Assembly (NCBI RefSeq): GCF_026210795.1
Contig: NC_089429.1
Coordinates: forward strand, 3,472,001 to 3,536,000
From: Rhizophagus irregularis
Lineage: Eukaryota > Glomeromycota > Glomeromycetes > Glomerales > Glomeraceae
DNA: 64,000 nucleotides
Direction: 5' to 3'
Shown here in pieces: positions 40,341 through 51,729 of the stretch (positions within the stretch are counted from its first letter, which is position 1; each line of letters opens with the position of its first letter). Under the pieces are notes generated by a model. It saw only the letters and a program-made list of their open reading frames with translations. It did no database searches and was not told the DNA's origin. The position numbers and the translations under genes are program-made.

Positions 40341-41979
40341 TCCATTATTTTTTTGATTTTTTGTTCCTCGGCACTTGGTACTGATTTCGTCCGTTTCTTT
40401 GGCTCTCTTTTGACGCTTTCTTTCACGTTCATGTTTAAGTCATTGTTTGGGTGTTTTTCTCCTTTTGTTATTTCATTTCTCGGGTTAGTACTTTGATATC
40501 CATTTTATTATAATTTTTAAATGTAAAAGTTTATGCAAAGCGCATGGGAATTTTATATCTGATTTTTTTATCTTAATTTTTATAGTCGTCATCTTTACTT
40601 TAAAGTACAAAATTAGAAATACAATCGCCACTGGTTACAAACCTGGATATACCGAAAACTCGTTATATCGAACCAAATAGTGCAGAACTATTTATCCAAA
40701 ACTTGTGTTTGTTTGATCAAATATATTATATACTGAATGATCACGTGAATTAAAATTGGATAATCTTTTTTTTTATCGGAATACAAAATTTAAAAAAAAA
40801 ACCCGATATTAACACAATATATCAACAAAGAAAAGGGATTATGTCAACAAATCTTGTGTTACAATATTTTGCTGTGCAAATGCAACCTCGTGTTATGAAA
40901 AATGTCAACTACAAAAACCTTCCCGTTCATTATTTTTGGAATAAAAAGGCGTGAATGCAAGTTAGTATTTTAATGAAATTCTTCTTGAACTTAATCTCTT
41001 GAACTTAATACATGAAATTCTTCTAATATATATTTATTTCTTTTATTTTTTAGTTTTGATGGAAAAATTGATGACCTTGATATGTTAATTTCTAGTTGAT
41101 ATTAACGTATATGGATATGTTCATATTGAGGATGAAATGCTAGAGGGTGGACTTACTGATGAAGAAATTGTTGATAGGATATGAATACAAAAATGAAATA
41201 ACTTATTTATACCAGAAAAAGTTACTTTGGCAGTAGTTAAAAGATTTATAAACGAATCTATAAGATTTTTATACGCAGAAGTGGGTAAAGAATTAAATAA
41301 TATAATATAATAATAAAGATAATTCATAATTCACCTTAATTATTTTTAATCATGTGATTTGATTTTATTGGTAGAATTTATATACCGCGTTATATCCAGT
41401 GACGACCGCAATCTCAATTTTATTAATCGAAAAAAATAAGTAGTACCAAGAAAATTCTCAGAAAATTTTCTTGATGATCGCAATTAATTGGATTTAAATT
41501 TAAAAATTGTCAATCGTAATTTCAATTTCAATTTCAATTTATTTATTAATCAGCCTTTGAAAAATAAGGCCCATCAATTTCTAAAAATAGCTAAACGCGA
41601 ATTTAATTTTAATGATTATTCTGTTATATTAACAAAATTGATCAATTTGCGCTTTTTTCTAACAATAATAGTTAGATAATATAAAATAGATAGTCATAAC
41701 GCTATTATGTAATAATAAAAGAGTAATTTCTAATTAAACTCAATTCCAATTGTTTGTTTGTAAATTCTAATCGTTTGATTGTGACGTAAATCATGATCAT
41801 CTTCCGATTTCTGAAACTATTTTTCACAAATATATACTGTATTGATATTGATGGACTGAAATTTAAAATGCCCCATGATTTTTTAGAAAACAACTTATTA
41901 GCATAGCGGCCAATCACAAAGATAGCACTGAAAATATAAGATCAGCTGATACTAACAACTGTGATCTGTATATGGTGAT
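40341..41979. other. Repeat-derived spacer without intact gene
   Basis: Contains the pogo/Tigger-like remnant listed separately (40,632-41,405), one satellite-like palindrome at 41,447-41,476, and AT-rich sequence with short frames (41,488-41,679, 41,705-41,917) that I do not support as genes. Confidence 0.5.
40632..41405 (+). mobile_element. Pogo/Tigger-like DNA transposon remnant, internally deleted
   Basis: About 0.77 kb between inverted CACTGG motifs. Inside, broken frames read YKNLPVHYFWNKKA (around 40,910-40,955), typical of the sequence just before the catalytic region of CENP-B/Tigger transposases, and later IEDEMLEGGLTDEEIV (41,125-41,172), typical of their C-terminus. The catalytic region between them is missing. 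A TA target duplication is not evident, so the exact ends are uncertain. Confidence 0.6.
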
Positions 41980-41982
41980 TAA

Positions 41983-42230
41983 GACCGATTAGAATCACGA
42001 TTGTTAAGAAAAATTCTTGGGAATTTTTCTTGATACTGCTTATTTTAAAGTTTAAAGACCAATTAGCAAACTGAAATCACGATTTCAAGAAAAATTCTCA
42101 TGAATTTTTCTTGATACTGCTTATTTTTAAAGTTTAAAGACCGATTAGTAAACTAAGATCACGATTTTAAGAAAAATTCTCACGAATTTTTCTTGATACA
42201 GACTGATTAGTAAATTGAAATCACGATTTT
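41983..42230 (+). repeat. Palindrome-bearing satellite, copy B (forward orientation)
   Basis: About three units. Each has arms AAGAAAAATTC / GAATTTTTCTT, then GATACTGCTTATTTT, AAGTTTAAAGACC, (G/A)ATTAG, AAACTGAAATCACGATTT. Same family as 34,150-34,861, and the exact inverted counterpart of 44,590-45,215. Confidence 0.85.
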
Positions 42231-42404
42231 TAAATATGATTGTCTATATTTAACTAACTTTAATAATGATTGATCATTTTGTTAGAATTGTTAATTTTAG
42301 ATACATAGTATGATATTATCGATACTTTTGCAATTGTAACAGATTTTGAAATCTATTATAAAATAGTTTTTTTTAGTTAAATAAATCATTTCGACTTTTT
42401 AGTA

Positions 42405-42625
42405 ACTTTAGATAATATAGAGTCATGTTTGTGATCGAATTTTCTTTGTTAACGGTACGCGTTTCTCTAGAATCATGATTGTTCACAATTTAGTTACCCT
42501 AGATAGTATAGAGTCATATTTGTGATCGAATTTTCTTTGTTAACGGTACGCGTTTCTCTGAGTCACGATTGTTCATAAATAAATGTGATTGAATTTTCTG
42601 TTAATGGTACGCGTTTCTCCATCAT
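42405..42625. repeat. Three tandem ~85-bp units upstream of the coiled-coil gene
   Basis: Each unit holds GTGATCGAATTTTCTTTGTT, AACGGTACGCGTTTCTC and usually CACGATTGTTCA. The third copy is shortened and lies ~90 bp before the ATG at 42,709. It could contribute regulatory sites; no evidence beyond position. Confidence 0.75.
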
Positions 42626-42708
42626 TCATACATTTTGCATTTATCATTTACGTATTCTTTCTTATTTTTACGTGTTCTCATTCATATTCGTATGTTTACG
42701 TCAAAAAA

Positions 42709-44399
42709 ATGAATCAACAAGAAGAAATTTCCTTGATCAAAAAACAAAATGAACTCATCTTGGAAAGATTAAAGTATAATAGATTTTTTATAAGAATAAA
42801 TTTAAATGAATATTATTACTAATGAGTTATTTTTTAAAGTTCTTTAGATGATGGTACTTTTGCTGTGTTGTTCACAAATATTCGCAGACCTTCTATGTCA
42901 TCCACAACCTCCCCCGTTGACGTGTCATCTTTATCAGCTCATGAAAATATTCGCTAGCCTTCTACGTCATCCACAACCTTCCCCGTTAACGTGTCATCTT
43001 TATTAGCTCGTGGAAATTCTCGCAGACCCTCTACGTCGTCCACAACCTCTCCTGTTGATGTGTCATCTTTATCAGCTCGTGGAAATATTCGCAGACCCTC
43101 TACGTCGTCCACAACCTTCCCCGTTGACGTAAGTTATTAATATAAGTCTAATCATACTTTTTAAAAAAAAATTCAATTTTGTAAAAAAACTAATAAAACT
43201 AATAATGTATGATATGTATGATTAAAAGACACACAATAAAAGTTTTGTTGCAAAACCAAAAAAAAAATACATATCTAAGTTAGATATGATAAGTACGTTA
43301 GATATAACGAATGAAATGTATACGTTGTGTATGGTACGTATATACATTAAATAATAATTGAATTTTCATACAAACAAGGCTTTTTGTAATAAATTAATAA
43401 TCAATAAAACTAGTCGTCAATGAGAATATGTGCAGATTATCATCTTGATTATAATTTGTCATATAAAGACATACACAAAAACATTTTATTTAAAATAATC
43501 GAAAAGGTATTTATTTTTATTTACTTTAATCAATATGTTTATAGAATAAATATATAATATTTATAGAATAATTTTATAATTATTTTTTTTTAGTTTAAAA
43601 TAAAAACTAAGGATCTTAACATTTCGCTTGGATACAATGATTGGTTTGCATACGAGCTATTAAAAAAACACGTTCAGCACGTTCGTAAGTATTTCTTTTT
43701 TTATTAATATAATACAAATTAAATATGATTTTTTAAAAAATCAAAAAATATAATTTATATTTATATAATCAAAGGCGACCACAAAGCAAAAACAATAAAT
43801 GAATATTTCACGAAAAGAACCCGAAGCAGAGGTGAGGAGAGGCCAGTGGAAAAAAACGTAGAAGAAAGCGGTGGTGATGAAGAAGAGAGAGAAAGTGAAG
43901 GTGAAGAAGCAGCAGCAGAAATTGAAATTCGGGATGACTCCGATTCTGATATAGACGAAGATTTAGAACGTCAACTCTTAAATTTATTTCGTAAAAGATA
44001 TAAAAAAACAGGCGGAACAGATAGTAATAAGGATGAAGAATTAGAACGCAATCTTATACGTGAAATAAGAAGTAAGTACGAGCGTAAAAAGAGGGAGAGG
44101 CAACTACAACAACAAAAAATACTACTACTACAACAACAACGAAAACAGCAGCAGGAAGAAAAAGAAAAAGAAGTTGAAGAAAAAGAAAAAGAAATTGAAG
44201 AAAAAGAGAAAGAAATAGAAGAAAAAAAAAATGAAACAGCCACAAGTAATAATTTTTCTGTATATTAATTAATTAATTTAAGTATTAAAAATAACTTATT
44301 TTTATCATTTTTTCTTAAGGAGGTGGACGTACCTTACGCAAAAGGACAGTGATGGCCAATAAGGCCAATAAAAAAGCGAGGGCCAATAAAAAAAGATAA
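42709..44399 (+). CDS. Lineage-specific coiled-coil gene, multi-exon, possibly broken
   Basis: The first exon is MNQQEEISLIKKQNELILER. Later exons read RPSTSSTTSPVDV repeats (42,870-43,130), ADYHLDYNLSYKDIHKNILF (to 43,507), then DLNISLGYNDWFAYELLKK (to 43,686), and finally DHKAKTINEYFTKRTRSRGE onward from ~43,776. The last part is very acidic, then Lys/Glu/Gln-rich coiled coil (EEKEKEIEEKEKEIEEKK). A donor at 44,245 joins in phase to 44,320 and adds RTLRKRTVMANKANKK before TAA at 44,399; otherwise it ends at 44,268. One repeat copy contains a TAG (near 42,954), and the first junction could not be phased, so it may be a pseudogene. Function unknown. Bracketed by satellite copies B and C in opposite orientations. 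Confidence 0.5.
42870..43130 (+). repeat. 69-bp tandem repeat coding a 23-residue Ser/Thr-rich unit
   Basis: Nearly four copies, translating as variants of IRRPSTSSTTSPVDVSSLSA. Copies differ by a few bases and one has a stop, which suggests expansion after selection relaxed. Confidence 0.8.
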
Positions 44400-44589
44400 T
44401 GAAAAAAATAAAAGGTAAATAACATTACGCAAAAGGACAGTGACGGCCAATAAAAAAGATAATGAAAAAATAAAAAATAAAAAGTAAATAGTTAAATATG
44501 TTTGTAATAAACAACTCATTTTTATAAAAAAAATTATTAATGAACTGAAATAAATAATAATAGTAATTTTTATATTTAATTGGCTTTTG

Positions 44590-45215
44590 AACCTTAAGAA
44601 AATTCGTGAGAATTTTTCTTATCGGGATTTCAATTTACTTAAACTTTAAAATGAGAAGTATCAAGAAAAATTCGCGAGAATTTTTCTTGAAATTGGGATT
44701 TTAGTTCGCGAATTTTTCTTGATACTGCTTATTTTAGTTTACTAACCGGTCTTTAAACTTTAAAAATAAGCGGTATCAAGAAAAATTCGCGAGAATTTTT
44801 CTTGAAATCGTGATTTCAGTTTGCTAATCGGTCTTTAAACTTTAAAATAAGCAGTATCAAGAAAATTCGCGAGAATTTTTCTTAAAAAATCGTGATTTCA
44901 ATTTATTTAAACTTTAAAAATAAGCGGTATCAAGAAAAATTCGCAAGAATTTTTCTTGAAATCGTGATTTCAGTTTACTAATCGGTCTTTAAACTTTAAA
45001 ATAAGCAGCATCAAGAAAAATTCGCGAGAATTTTTCTTAAAAAATCGTAATTTCAATTTATTTAAAATTTAAAAATAAGCAGTATCAAGAAAAATTCGCA
45101 AGAATTTTTCTTGAAATCGTGATTTTAATTTATTTATTAGTCAGTCTTTTAAACTTTAAAATAAGCAATATCAAGAAAAATTTGCGAGAATTTTTCTTGA
45201 AATCGTGATTTCAAT
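44590..45215 (-). repeat. Palindrome-bearing satellite array, copy C (reverse orientation)
   Basis: About six units, the reverse complement of copies A and B: TAAACTTTAAAATAAGC, (A/G)GTATCAAGAAAAATTC, GCGA, GAATTTTTCTTGAAATCGT, GATTTCAGTTT, CTAATCGGTCT. Units alternate between two lengths. With copy B it forms an inverted pair around 42,230-44,590. Confidence 0.85.
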
Positions 45216-46785
45216 TTATTGGTTGGTATCTCTAATAGTCTTCGGATTCTTGTTTTTTCGTTATTAATTTCTTCTTTTTATACGTGGAACTCGACTATTT
45301 TCAGATTTTAACAACCGAACTATCAATCTAATCGCTCGCGACTTGACTGTTTGGCATTATAACGAACAAATTTTATTATTTTGAATAAAATTAAATCTAT
45401 ACCATAATAGATTAATAGATGTTGTAATGCAATTTCGAATATATTATTATATCTTACAAAAATTCATATCTACAATATCGGCATAAACCCAGATATATAT
45501 ATATCATGTGATTTAATCGCTTTCATTCATAGATTATGATTGGATAATTATCACATGGATGCTGATCATTTGTTTGTTTTTGCATGCACGCGAATGATAT
45601 AAATTGGGAAAAATACAAACTGTTTCTCTTTTACTCTTTATTCTTTATTTTGCTTTTTACTCGAAGTATTATCTCAAATATTGCACTTATTTATTTATTT
45701 CATTTTTTATAGAAGAAAATTTTAAACGATACCAAATAAAAGGTTGCCTAATAGATATAGAAAGAAATACATTTCACAAAAAGAAAATATTTAACGTTTA
45801 TGAAGTAATATTTTTTTAAACTTAAATATAATTAATTGTATTATTCTTTATTACTAATTTTTTATCTTGTCTTTTTGAACTTTTCTAAAATAGATTTATT
45901 TATAATTTAATAAAATAGGTACAGTTACTTTTATTTTCGGTCTTTATTGCTATTAATTGTATTGCTACTAATTGTATCTTTTTTTTTTATCATTACTAAT
46001 TGTATCTTTCTTTCATCGCTACTAATTGTATCTTTCTTTCATCGCTACTAATTGTATCTTTCTTTTATCGCTACTAATTTTTTATCATTACTAATTTTCT
46101 TCTTTTTATCACTATTAATTTTTCTTCTTTTTATCACTACTAATTATATCTTTCTTTCATTGCTACTAATTTTTCTTCTTTTTACCACTACTAATTGTAT
46201 CTTTCTTCTATTGTTACTAATTATATCTTTTTTTTATCACTACTAATTTTTCTTCTATCGCTACTAATTGTATCTTCTTTTTATCACTAATAATTTTTCT
46301 TTTTTTTATTACTACTAAATGTATCTTTCTTCTATTGTTACTAATTATATCTTTTTTTTATCACTACTAATTTTTCTTCTATCGCTATTAATTGTATCTT
46401 CTTTTTATCACTAATAATTTTTCTTCCTTTTATTACTACTAATTGTATCTTTCTTTCATCGTTACTAATTGTATCTTTTTTTTTATTACTGCTAATTTTT
46501 CTTCTTTTTATCACTACTAATTTTGTATCTCTTTTTATCACTTCTTCTTTTATAACTACTAATTCTTTCTTTTTTTTATTTTCTCTATATTTAATTATAA
46601 TAATTTTATTACTATAATAGAAGTATTCTTTTATTAGATTTTAATTACACAAATTATTAATTGCATATCAATTTAAATAATAAATTATCTGTTATATTTA
46701 TTTATACATTATATTATTAATAAATAAAAACATTCTATGTAAATACGTGTACTAATGGTATATTTTTAATATGTAAACATACGGA
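45216..46785. other. Gene-free AT-rich stretch with CTACTAATT repeats
   Basis: 45,960-46,570 is a degenerate tandem of 20-30 bp units such as ATCGCTACTAATTGTATCTT with more than 20 copies. The earlier part has only short frames (45,604-45,819 and similar) without recognisable content. Confidence 0.7.
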
Positions 46786-46790
46786 TTGCT

Positions 46791-47400
46791 GGGATATCAT
46801 GCTGTTCGCAAATTAATCAAAGTAGGAAACGTACGGTTCACACTGAAATATCGTGCTGTTCGCAAATTAATCAAAGTAGGAAACGTACGGTTCACACTGG
46901 GATATCGTGCTGTTCGCAAATTAATCAAAGTGGGAAACGTACGGTGCACACCGGGATATCGTGCTGTTCGCAAATTAATCAAAGTGGGAAATGTACGGTG
47001 CACACTGGGATATCGTGCTGTTCGCAAATTAATCATAGTGGGAAACGTACGGTTCACACCGGGATATCGTGCTGTTCGCAAATTAATCAACAGTGGGAAA
47101 TATACGGTTCACACCGGGATATCGTGCTGTTCGCAAATTAATCAACAGTGGGAAACGTACGGTTCACACCAGGATATCGTGCTGTTCGCAAATTAATCAA
47201 CAGTGGGAAACGTACGGTTCACACCGGGATATCGTGCTGTTCACAAATTAATCAACAGTGGGAAACATACGGTTCACACCGGGATATCGTGCTATTCGCA
47301 AATTAATCAACAGTGGGAAACGTACGGTTCACACCGGGATATCATGCTGTTCGCAAATTAATCAACAGTGGGAAACGTACGGTTCACACCACCATATCAT
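46791..47400. repeat. Minisatellite of 11 copies, 54-bp then 55-bp units
   Basis: Units begin GATATCGTGCTGTTCGCAAA and end ACGGTTCACACCGG. The first five copies are 54 bp with TCAAAGT; later copies are 55 bp with TCAACAGT. The 54-bp section is a multiple of three, so it is open in more than one frame on both strands; these frames are not genes. Confidence 0.93.
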
Positions 47401-47587
47401 TCTTTATGTCAGTATAATTTTCACGTTAAACATATGTGCGTTAATACAATATGTATGATACGGTGTGCAAAATACTGAATATATACCGTATGTGTAATAC
47501 AATAATAATACATTATTCATACTGTAAAGATACTGATCGCAAAATACGGTTATACCGTATGATAACAGTATATATATTTTTTTATAG

Positions 47588-49489
47588 GGCGTATATTACT
47601 CCGGTGCTGTGGATTGTGCCGTCGAAGGGTTGAAACCAATCCAAATTCAAAATCAATCTGAGGTGCGAATCAGCAACATCAGATCGGAAAAAATTATTTG
47701 AACTTTCATCTGTCGTTTCTTTAAAAGTTTTTCAAACTTCACCATCGTATATATCAGTTAGGATATTATTGAAAGTTGGACGATTTATTCAATGCCTTAG
47801 AGAATTTTCAAAGTTAGGTTGACGATACATTGCTTCCAATTGCTGCTTAATACTCACAAACGGAAATAATAATTCAGGTTTGATTGAAATTTGATTATTT
47901 AACAATGTTGTTTTCTATGCCAAAGGTGTTTGGCACAACCTTAATCTTTGAGTTGTCAAATTAGGAAATTTGACATGGCAACACTTCATGATGGCAGGTT
48001 GCTCATTTTGGAGAAAACTTTTTATTTCCTGTTTGTTGTATAATTTGTGGCATTTGGAACACGCCACAAAACTATGAAACCGGTCTTCAAGATTAAGGGC
48101 TTTTCTTGCAGATATAAAGTGTCAGGAAATGTGTCAAAATCAGGACTACCGATTTCTGTTAGAACAAGCTTCAAGAATTTTATCAATGATTCTGTAGCTG
48201 TTTCTGGTAAGTTAAACCTGGTTCAGAAGCTCATGATCCATAATAATATCCATAAGAACCGATTATTTATTGATTGTTCAGTATCAGAATCTTGAAATGG
48301 TTCGAAAGGTGGACATGAATAATCTTCAAAAATTTTGTGGTATTCGTCATCATTAGATGGTTCATTATTGGATAATTCATTTCTATCATCGATATTTGCA
48401 TCTTCCTCCGTAGTATATTCAGAAGATTCAGAAGATTTATCATCTACTATATCTCCTAATTCAGCAATTATAACCGGTCGAACATATTTTCTTGATCGTT
48501 GTCTACTAGGCAATTCAGCTTCTGATTCTCTCATTCGTGGTTCATCTGATATTGAGGCACTTTCGTATGGTTCGTCACTAGGCAATTCAGCTTCCGATTC
48601 TCTCATTCGTAGTTCATCTGATATTGAGGCACTTTCGTATGGTTCATCACTAGGCAATTCAGCTTCATCAGTTAGATGTACTTCTGTTCTTTCTGAATCA
48701 TCATCCTCTGAATCTTGGTTAATTTCATGGATAGTTTTCGTACGAGGATCTACTAATCGTCCATTACATTCAGAACAATTACATGCAACTAACCTTCCAA
48801 TACGTCATCAGGAAATTTGTTTAGGCGTAATTTAGTGTAATATTTCGAAGGTGGTGTAAAATTTCGAAATATTACACTAAAAACGTAATATTACAAAAGT
48901 TTACGCTCTTAAATTTGAATAATTATAGTAATTTAAGAATATCTCGCTATCTACTGATCCAATCAAGACGATCTATAGCTCATTGGAATCAGCTCATCAA
49001 GACGAATCGAATGGTAGTAAAATCGTATCTTTACGTTCGATAGATGATTTTCTATTAATTTAAAACTTTACTGCATACTATAGAGCGTTCTATCAACTGT
49101 AGAAATGCGATTTTACTACCATTCGATCCGTCTTGATGAGCTGATTCCAATGAGCTATAGATCGTCTTGATTGGATCAGTAGATAGCGAGATATTCTTAA
49201 ATTACTATAATTATTCAAATTTAAGAGCGTAAACTTTTGTAATATTACGTTTTAGTGTAATATTTCGAAATTTTACACCACCTTCAAAATATTACACTAA
49301 ATTACGCCTAAACAAATTTCCTGATGGTGATGATGTAGGATAAGATTGATTTGAAGATTCTTCGTCAATTATATTTGACACTGATCTGGTTCTTTGTATA
49401 CGTGATGAAGGTATGGCATAAGGTTTAGAATCTGATTCTTCATTGAGTATACTTGATAATGATCTTTTTCTCGTCATTTTTGTGAACAT
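47588..49489 (-). pseudogene. Decayed CACTA/Tnp2-like transposase, split by a MITE, 3' half missing
   Basis: Starts MFTKMTRKRSLSSILNEES at 49,489. After removal of the 521-bp insertion the frame reads on through RLVACNCSECNGRLVDPRTK, an acidic region with two copies of a 24-residue unit (LPSDEPYESASISDE), FLWILLWIMSF, then several frame changes and stops. Recognisable pieces remain as far as LNLDWFQPFDGT and HSTGVIYA near 47,590. I know this as a very abundant repeat-borne family in Rhizophagus, resembling Tnp2/CACTA transposases with a Cys-rich N-terminus. The catalytic C-terminal part is absent; the sequence stops next to the minisatellite. Confidence 0.75.
48806..49326. mobile_element. 521-bp palindromic (foldback) MITE, CATCAGGAAATT termini
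   Basis: Two arms of ~220 bp, nearly perfect reverse complements, meet around a ~70-bp centre (~49,032-49,100). Ends are CATCAGGAAATT / AATTTCCTGATG, flanked by GT on both sides (48,804-48,805 and 49,327-49,328), a 2-bp target duplication. It has no coding capacity. The same termini and the word TTTCGAAATATTAC link it to the 9.5-kb element 350 bp away. Confidence 0.93.
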
Positions 49490-49779
49490 TTTTTGAAATA
49501 AAGTTAATTGTTAATAATATATCAATAATATCAATATAATTCGTTTAAAATACTTAAATTAGAATAAAATCATCAACTGCGTCGATGTAATACTAAATTT
49601 ATTAAAATCATCAATCTACACTTAAATTATAAATATAAATTATTTGATTAATAATATTGATAATAAAATAGACATCAGGAAATTTTATAGCGCGAAAAAT
49701 TGCGTAAGTTTACGATTTTGTAAGTTTATGAAAGTTTATGGCATAATATTTCGAAAAATTTCAAAATATTACGTAAGTT

Positions 49780-50240
49780 TACAATTTCGTAAGATTTATG
49801 TGATATTACGGTTAAAATATTACGTAAGTTTACAATATCGTAAGATTTACGCAATATTACGGTCAAAATATTCTGCAAATTTACGAAACTGTAAACCTGC
49901 GTAATATTACGGTTGAAATATTTTGAAAATTTACGAAACTGTAAACCTGCGTAATATTACGGTTGAAATATTTCGAAAATTTACGAAACTGTAAACCTGC
50001 GTAATATTACGGTTGAAATATTTCGAAAATTTACGAGATTGTAAATCTGCGTAATATTACGGTTAAAATATTTCGAAAATTTACGAGACTGTAAACCTGC
50101 GTAATATTACGGTTGAAATATTTCGAAAATTTACGAGACTGTAAACCTGCGTAATATTACAGTTGAAATATTTCGAAAATTTACGAGACTGTAAACCTGC
50201 GTAATATTCCGTTTCGAAAATTTACGAGATTGTAAACTGC
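49780..50240 (+). repeat. Left subterminal array of 50-bp units
   Basis: About eight tandem copies of GTAATATTACGGTTGAAATA, TTTCGAAAATTTACGAGACT, GTAAACCTGC. A less regular version starts at ~49,690. Such arrays near transposon ends often bind the transposase. Confidence 0.88.
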
Positions 50241-50606
50241 GTATGCAGTAGAACGTATACAAGGGGCATGTGATACTATTGAATAATCAAAAATAATATA
50301 AACACCTTTTCTTTTATATAAACACCTTTTTTTTTAAGTTTGGGAAAGCAAATTTATTTTTATTTACGAATTTTTTATTATTTACAATTTTTATGTTAAA
50401 AATTAAAGTAAATTCTAATTTTTATTATAACTTAATAAAAAAATATACATTTGATACTTGTTCGCTACTATTTTATAAAATAGTACCCAGGCTGTACAGC
50501 GTGGACGTCAGTATCAGTCACAGCCCAAAAAAACGTGAGTCTCCAGCCGATATTTGGTACGGACTGGGCCTAGCTACTCACTTAATAAATAAAAAAATAA
50601 AAATAA

Positions 50607-51247
50607 TTATCTTCTACGATACGTAGGTAAGTTTCTCCTTCTCCTACGATCATCACGCGTATCTAAAATTGATCAAATTTATCAAATTTAAAATGTGAAC
50701 GTAAAATAGAATGTAATATTAATTATAAAATTTTATTATAGTATAATTACCCGGCCTCTCCCAAAATCTCGTTCTAAATTCGCGATAATATCTTTGGCCG
50801 GTACGCGTCCACAGCCGCCGCCCAGGCCGATCAGGGGTACCATTACGATAAAGGACATAGTTCTAAATATCAAAATCAGTTTGAATATTTGGTAAATACA
50901 TTTAATTTAAATGAATGTAATTTTATTTATTTACTTACATGGTAATCCCTGACGAGGTTCCTCCACTTTTGGCTGCACTGTTGCCCGGAAACCCTCGTTC
51001 GAAATATTCTATTTATTCTGATTCAATTAAATGGATTGGTTAATTTGAATTTAAATTCTTTCTTAAAGAAAATTATAGATATTAGTCATATGAACCTATT
51101 GGCAACAGAGTCCCAAAAATCATGGCGGCTTCTACCATTAATATTATGGTAGGCGCGGTTTCTGTCGCGGCGTATGTCGACAAGTTCGTCCATCATAGCC
51201 CAGTTCCAATGGACGTTATAGGAACGACGACGTGTTTGGCGAGGCAT
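50607..51247 (-). CDS. Myb/SANT-like DNA-binding protein carried by the transposon
   Basis: Four exons in phase: 51,096-51,247, 50,939-51,008, 50,751-50,862 and 50,607-50,662, 129 residues. Exon 1 has a basic start (MPRQTRRRSYNVHWNW) and ELVDIRRDRNRAYHNINGRS followed by FWDSVAN; exon 2 adds VSGQQCSQKWRNLVRDYH. Together these are the three helices of a Myb/SANT-like domain of the transposon-associated type, with the spaced tryptophans. The C-terminus is strongly basic (TRDDRRRRRNLPTYRRR). Only exon 1 is visible as a long frame. The donor of intron 1 (GTTCAT) is weak. Probable role, by analogy with Harbinger-type elements: binding element ends with the transposase. That is inference. Confidence 0.72.
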
Positions 51248-51729
51248 TATTAGATTTGATTTTATTTTTATAATTTGATTTTGGGATGAGTAAAAATTTG
51301 AAAGAAAGTCGTAAAATGTCACTTTAAATAAAATTTGAACAATACCTCTTTGGTTTGATTTTATTTCTCGTTTCAATTAAAATTTAATTTATTAGACTTT
51401 TCATCATTAAACATATTAATTAAATCTCATGCGGATATGGATTATCTAAATATAAATATCATGATTCTAAATATAGATATAAATCACTTAATTTATTTTA
51501 ATTTTTTTTAAAAAAAAATCTTAGTTTGATTTCAATTAAAAATAATTAAAAATCATGTACATGTTTTGGTTATTTAAATATAAATATCAATATATTATAT
51601 TTAAAAATAAAACAATTTATTATTAGCACATTCTATTGAATTTTTAAAAAAAATCATCAATATATCATATTTAAAAATAAAACAATTATATTCTGATTAA
51701 ATATTTTGCGTACATTTCTTAAAAAAAAT
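51248..51729. other. AT-rich spacer between Myb/SANT gene and inner inverted repeat
   Basis: No gene. Words such as AAATATAAATATCA and AAAATAAAACAATT are repeated. It is likely the promoter side of the Myb/SANT-like gene. Confidence 0.5.

Noticed and set aside
40118-40432. Lys/Glu-rich antisense protein gene
   Set aside because: Most of it is the translation of a polypurine strand; the ~30 normal codons at its start match no family I know and no introns or partner exons were found.
43971-44245. Ser/Phe/Cys-rich minus-strand frames
   Set aside because: Antisense of the Glu/Lys/Gln coiled-coil exon; composition is explained entirely by the complementary codons.
46786-47196. Long repetitive open frames in several phases over the minisatellite
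   Set aside because: They follow from a 54-bp unit divisible by three and a stop-poor sequence; no start context, introns or family, and they exist on both strands.
48335-48835. 166-codon + strand frame across the Ser-rich region
   Set aside because: It is antisense to the acidic, repeated part of the transposase remnant, and runs into the MITE; the minus-strand reading has the recognisable family motifs.
50480-50600. GC-richer patch 3' of the Myb/SANT gene as a structured RNA or tRNA
   Set aside because: No cloverleaf, anticodon arm or snoRNA boxes could be assembled; left as unexplained sequence inside the transposon.
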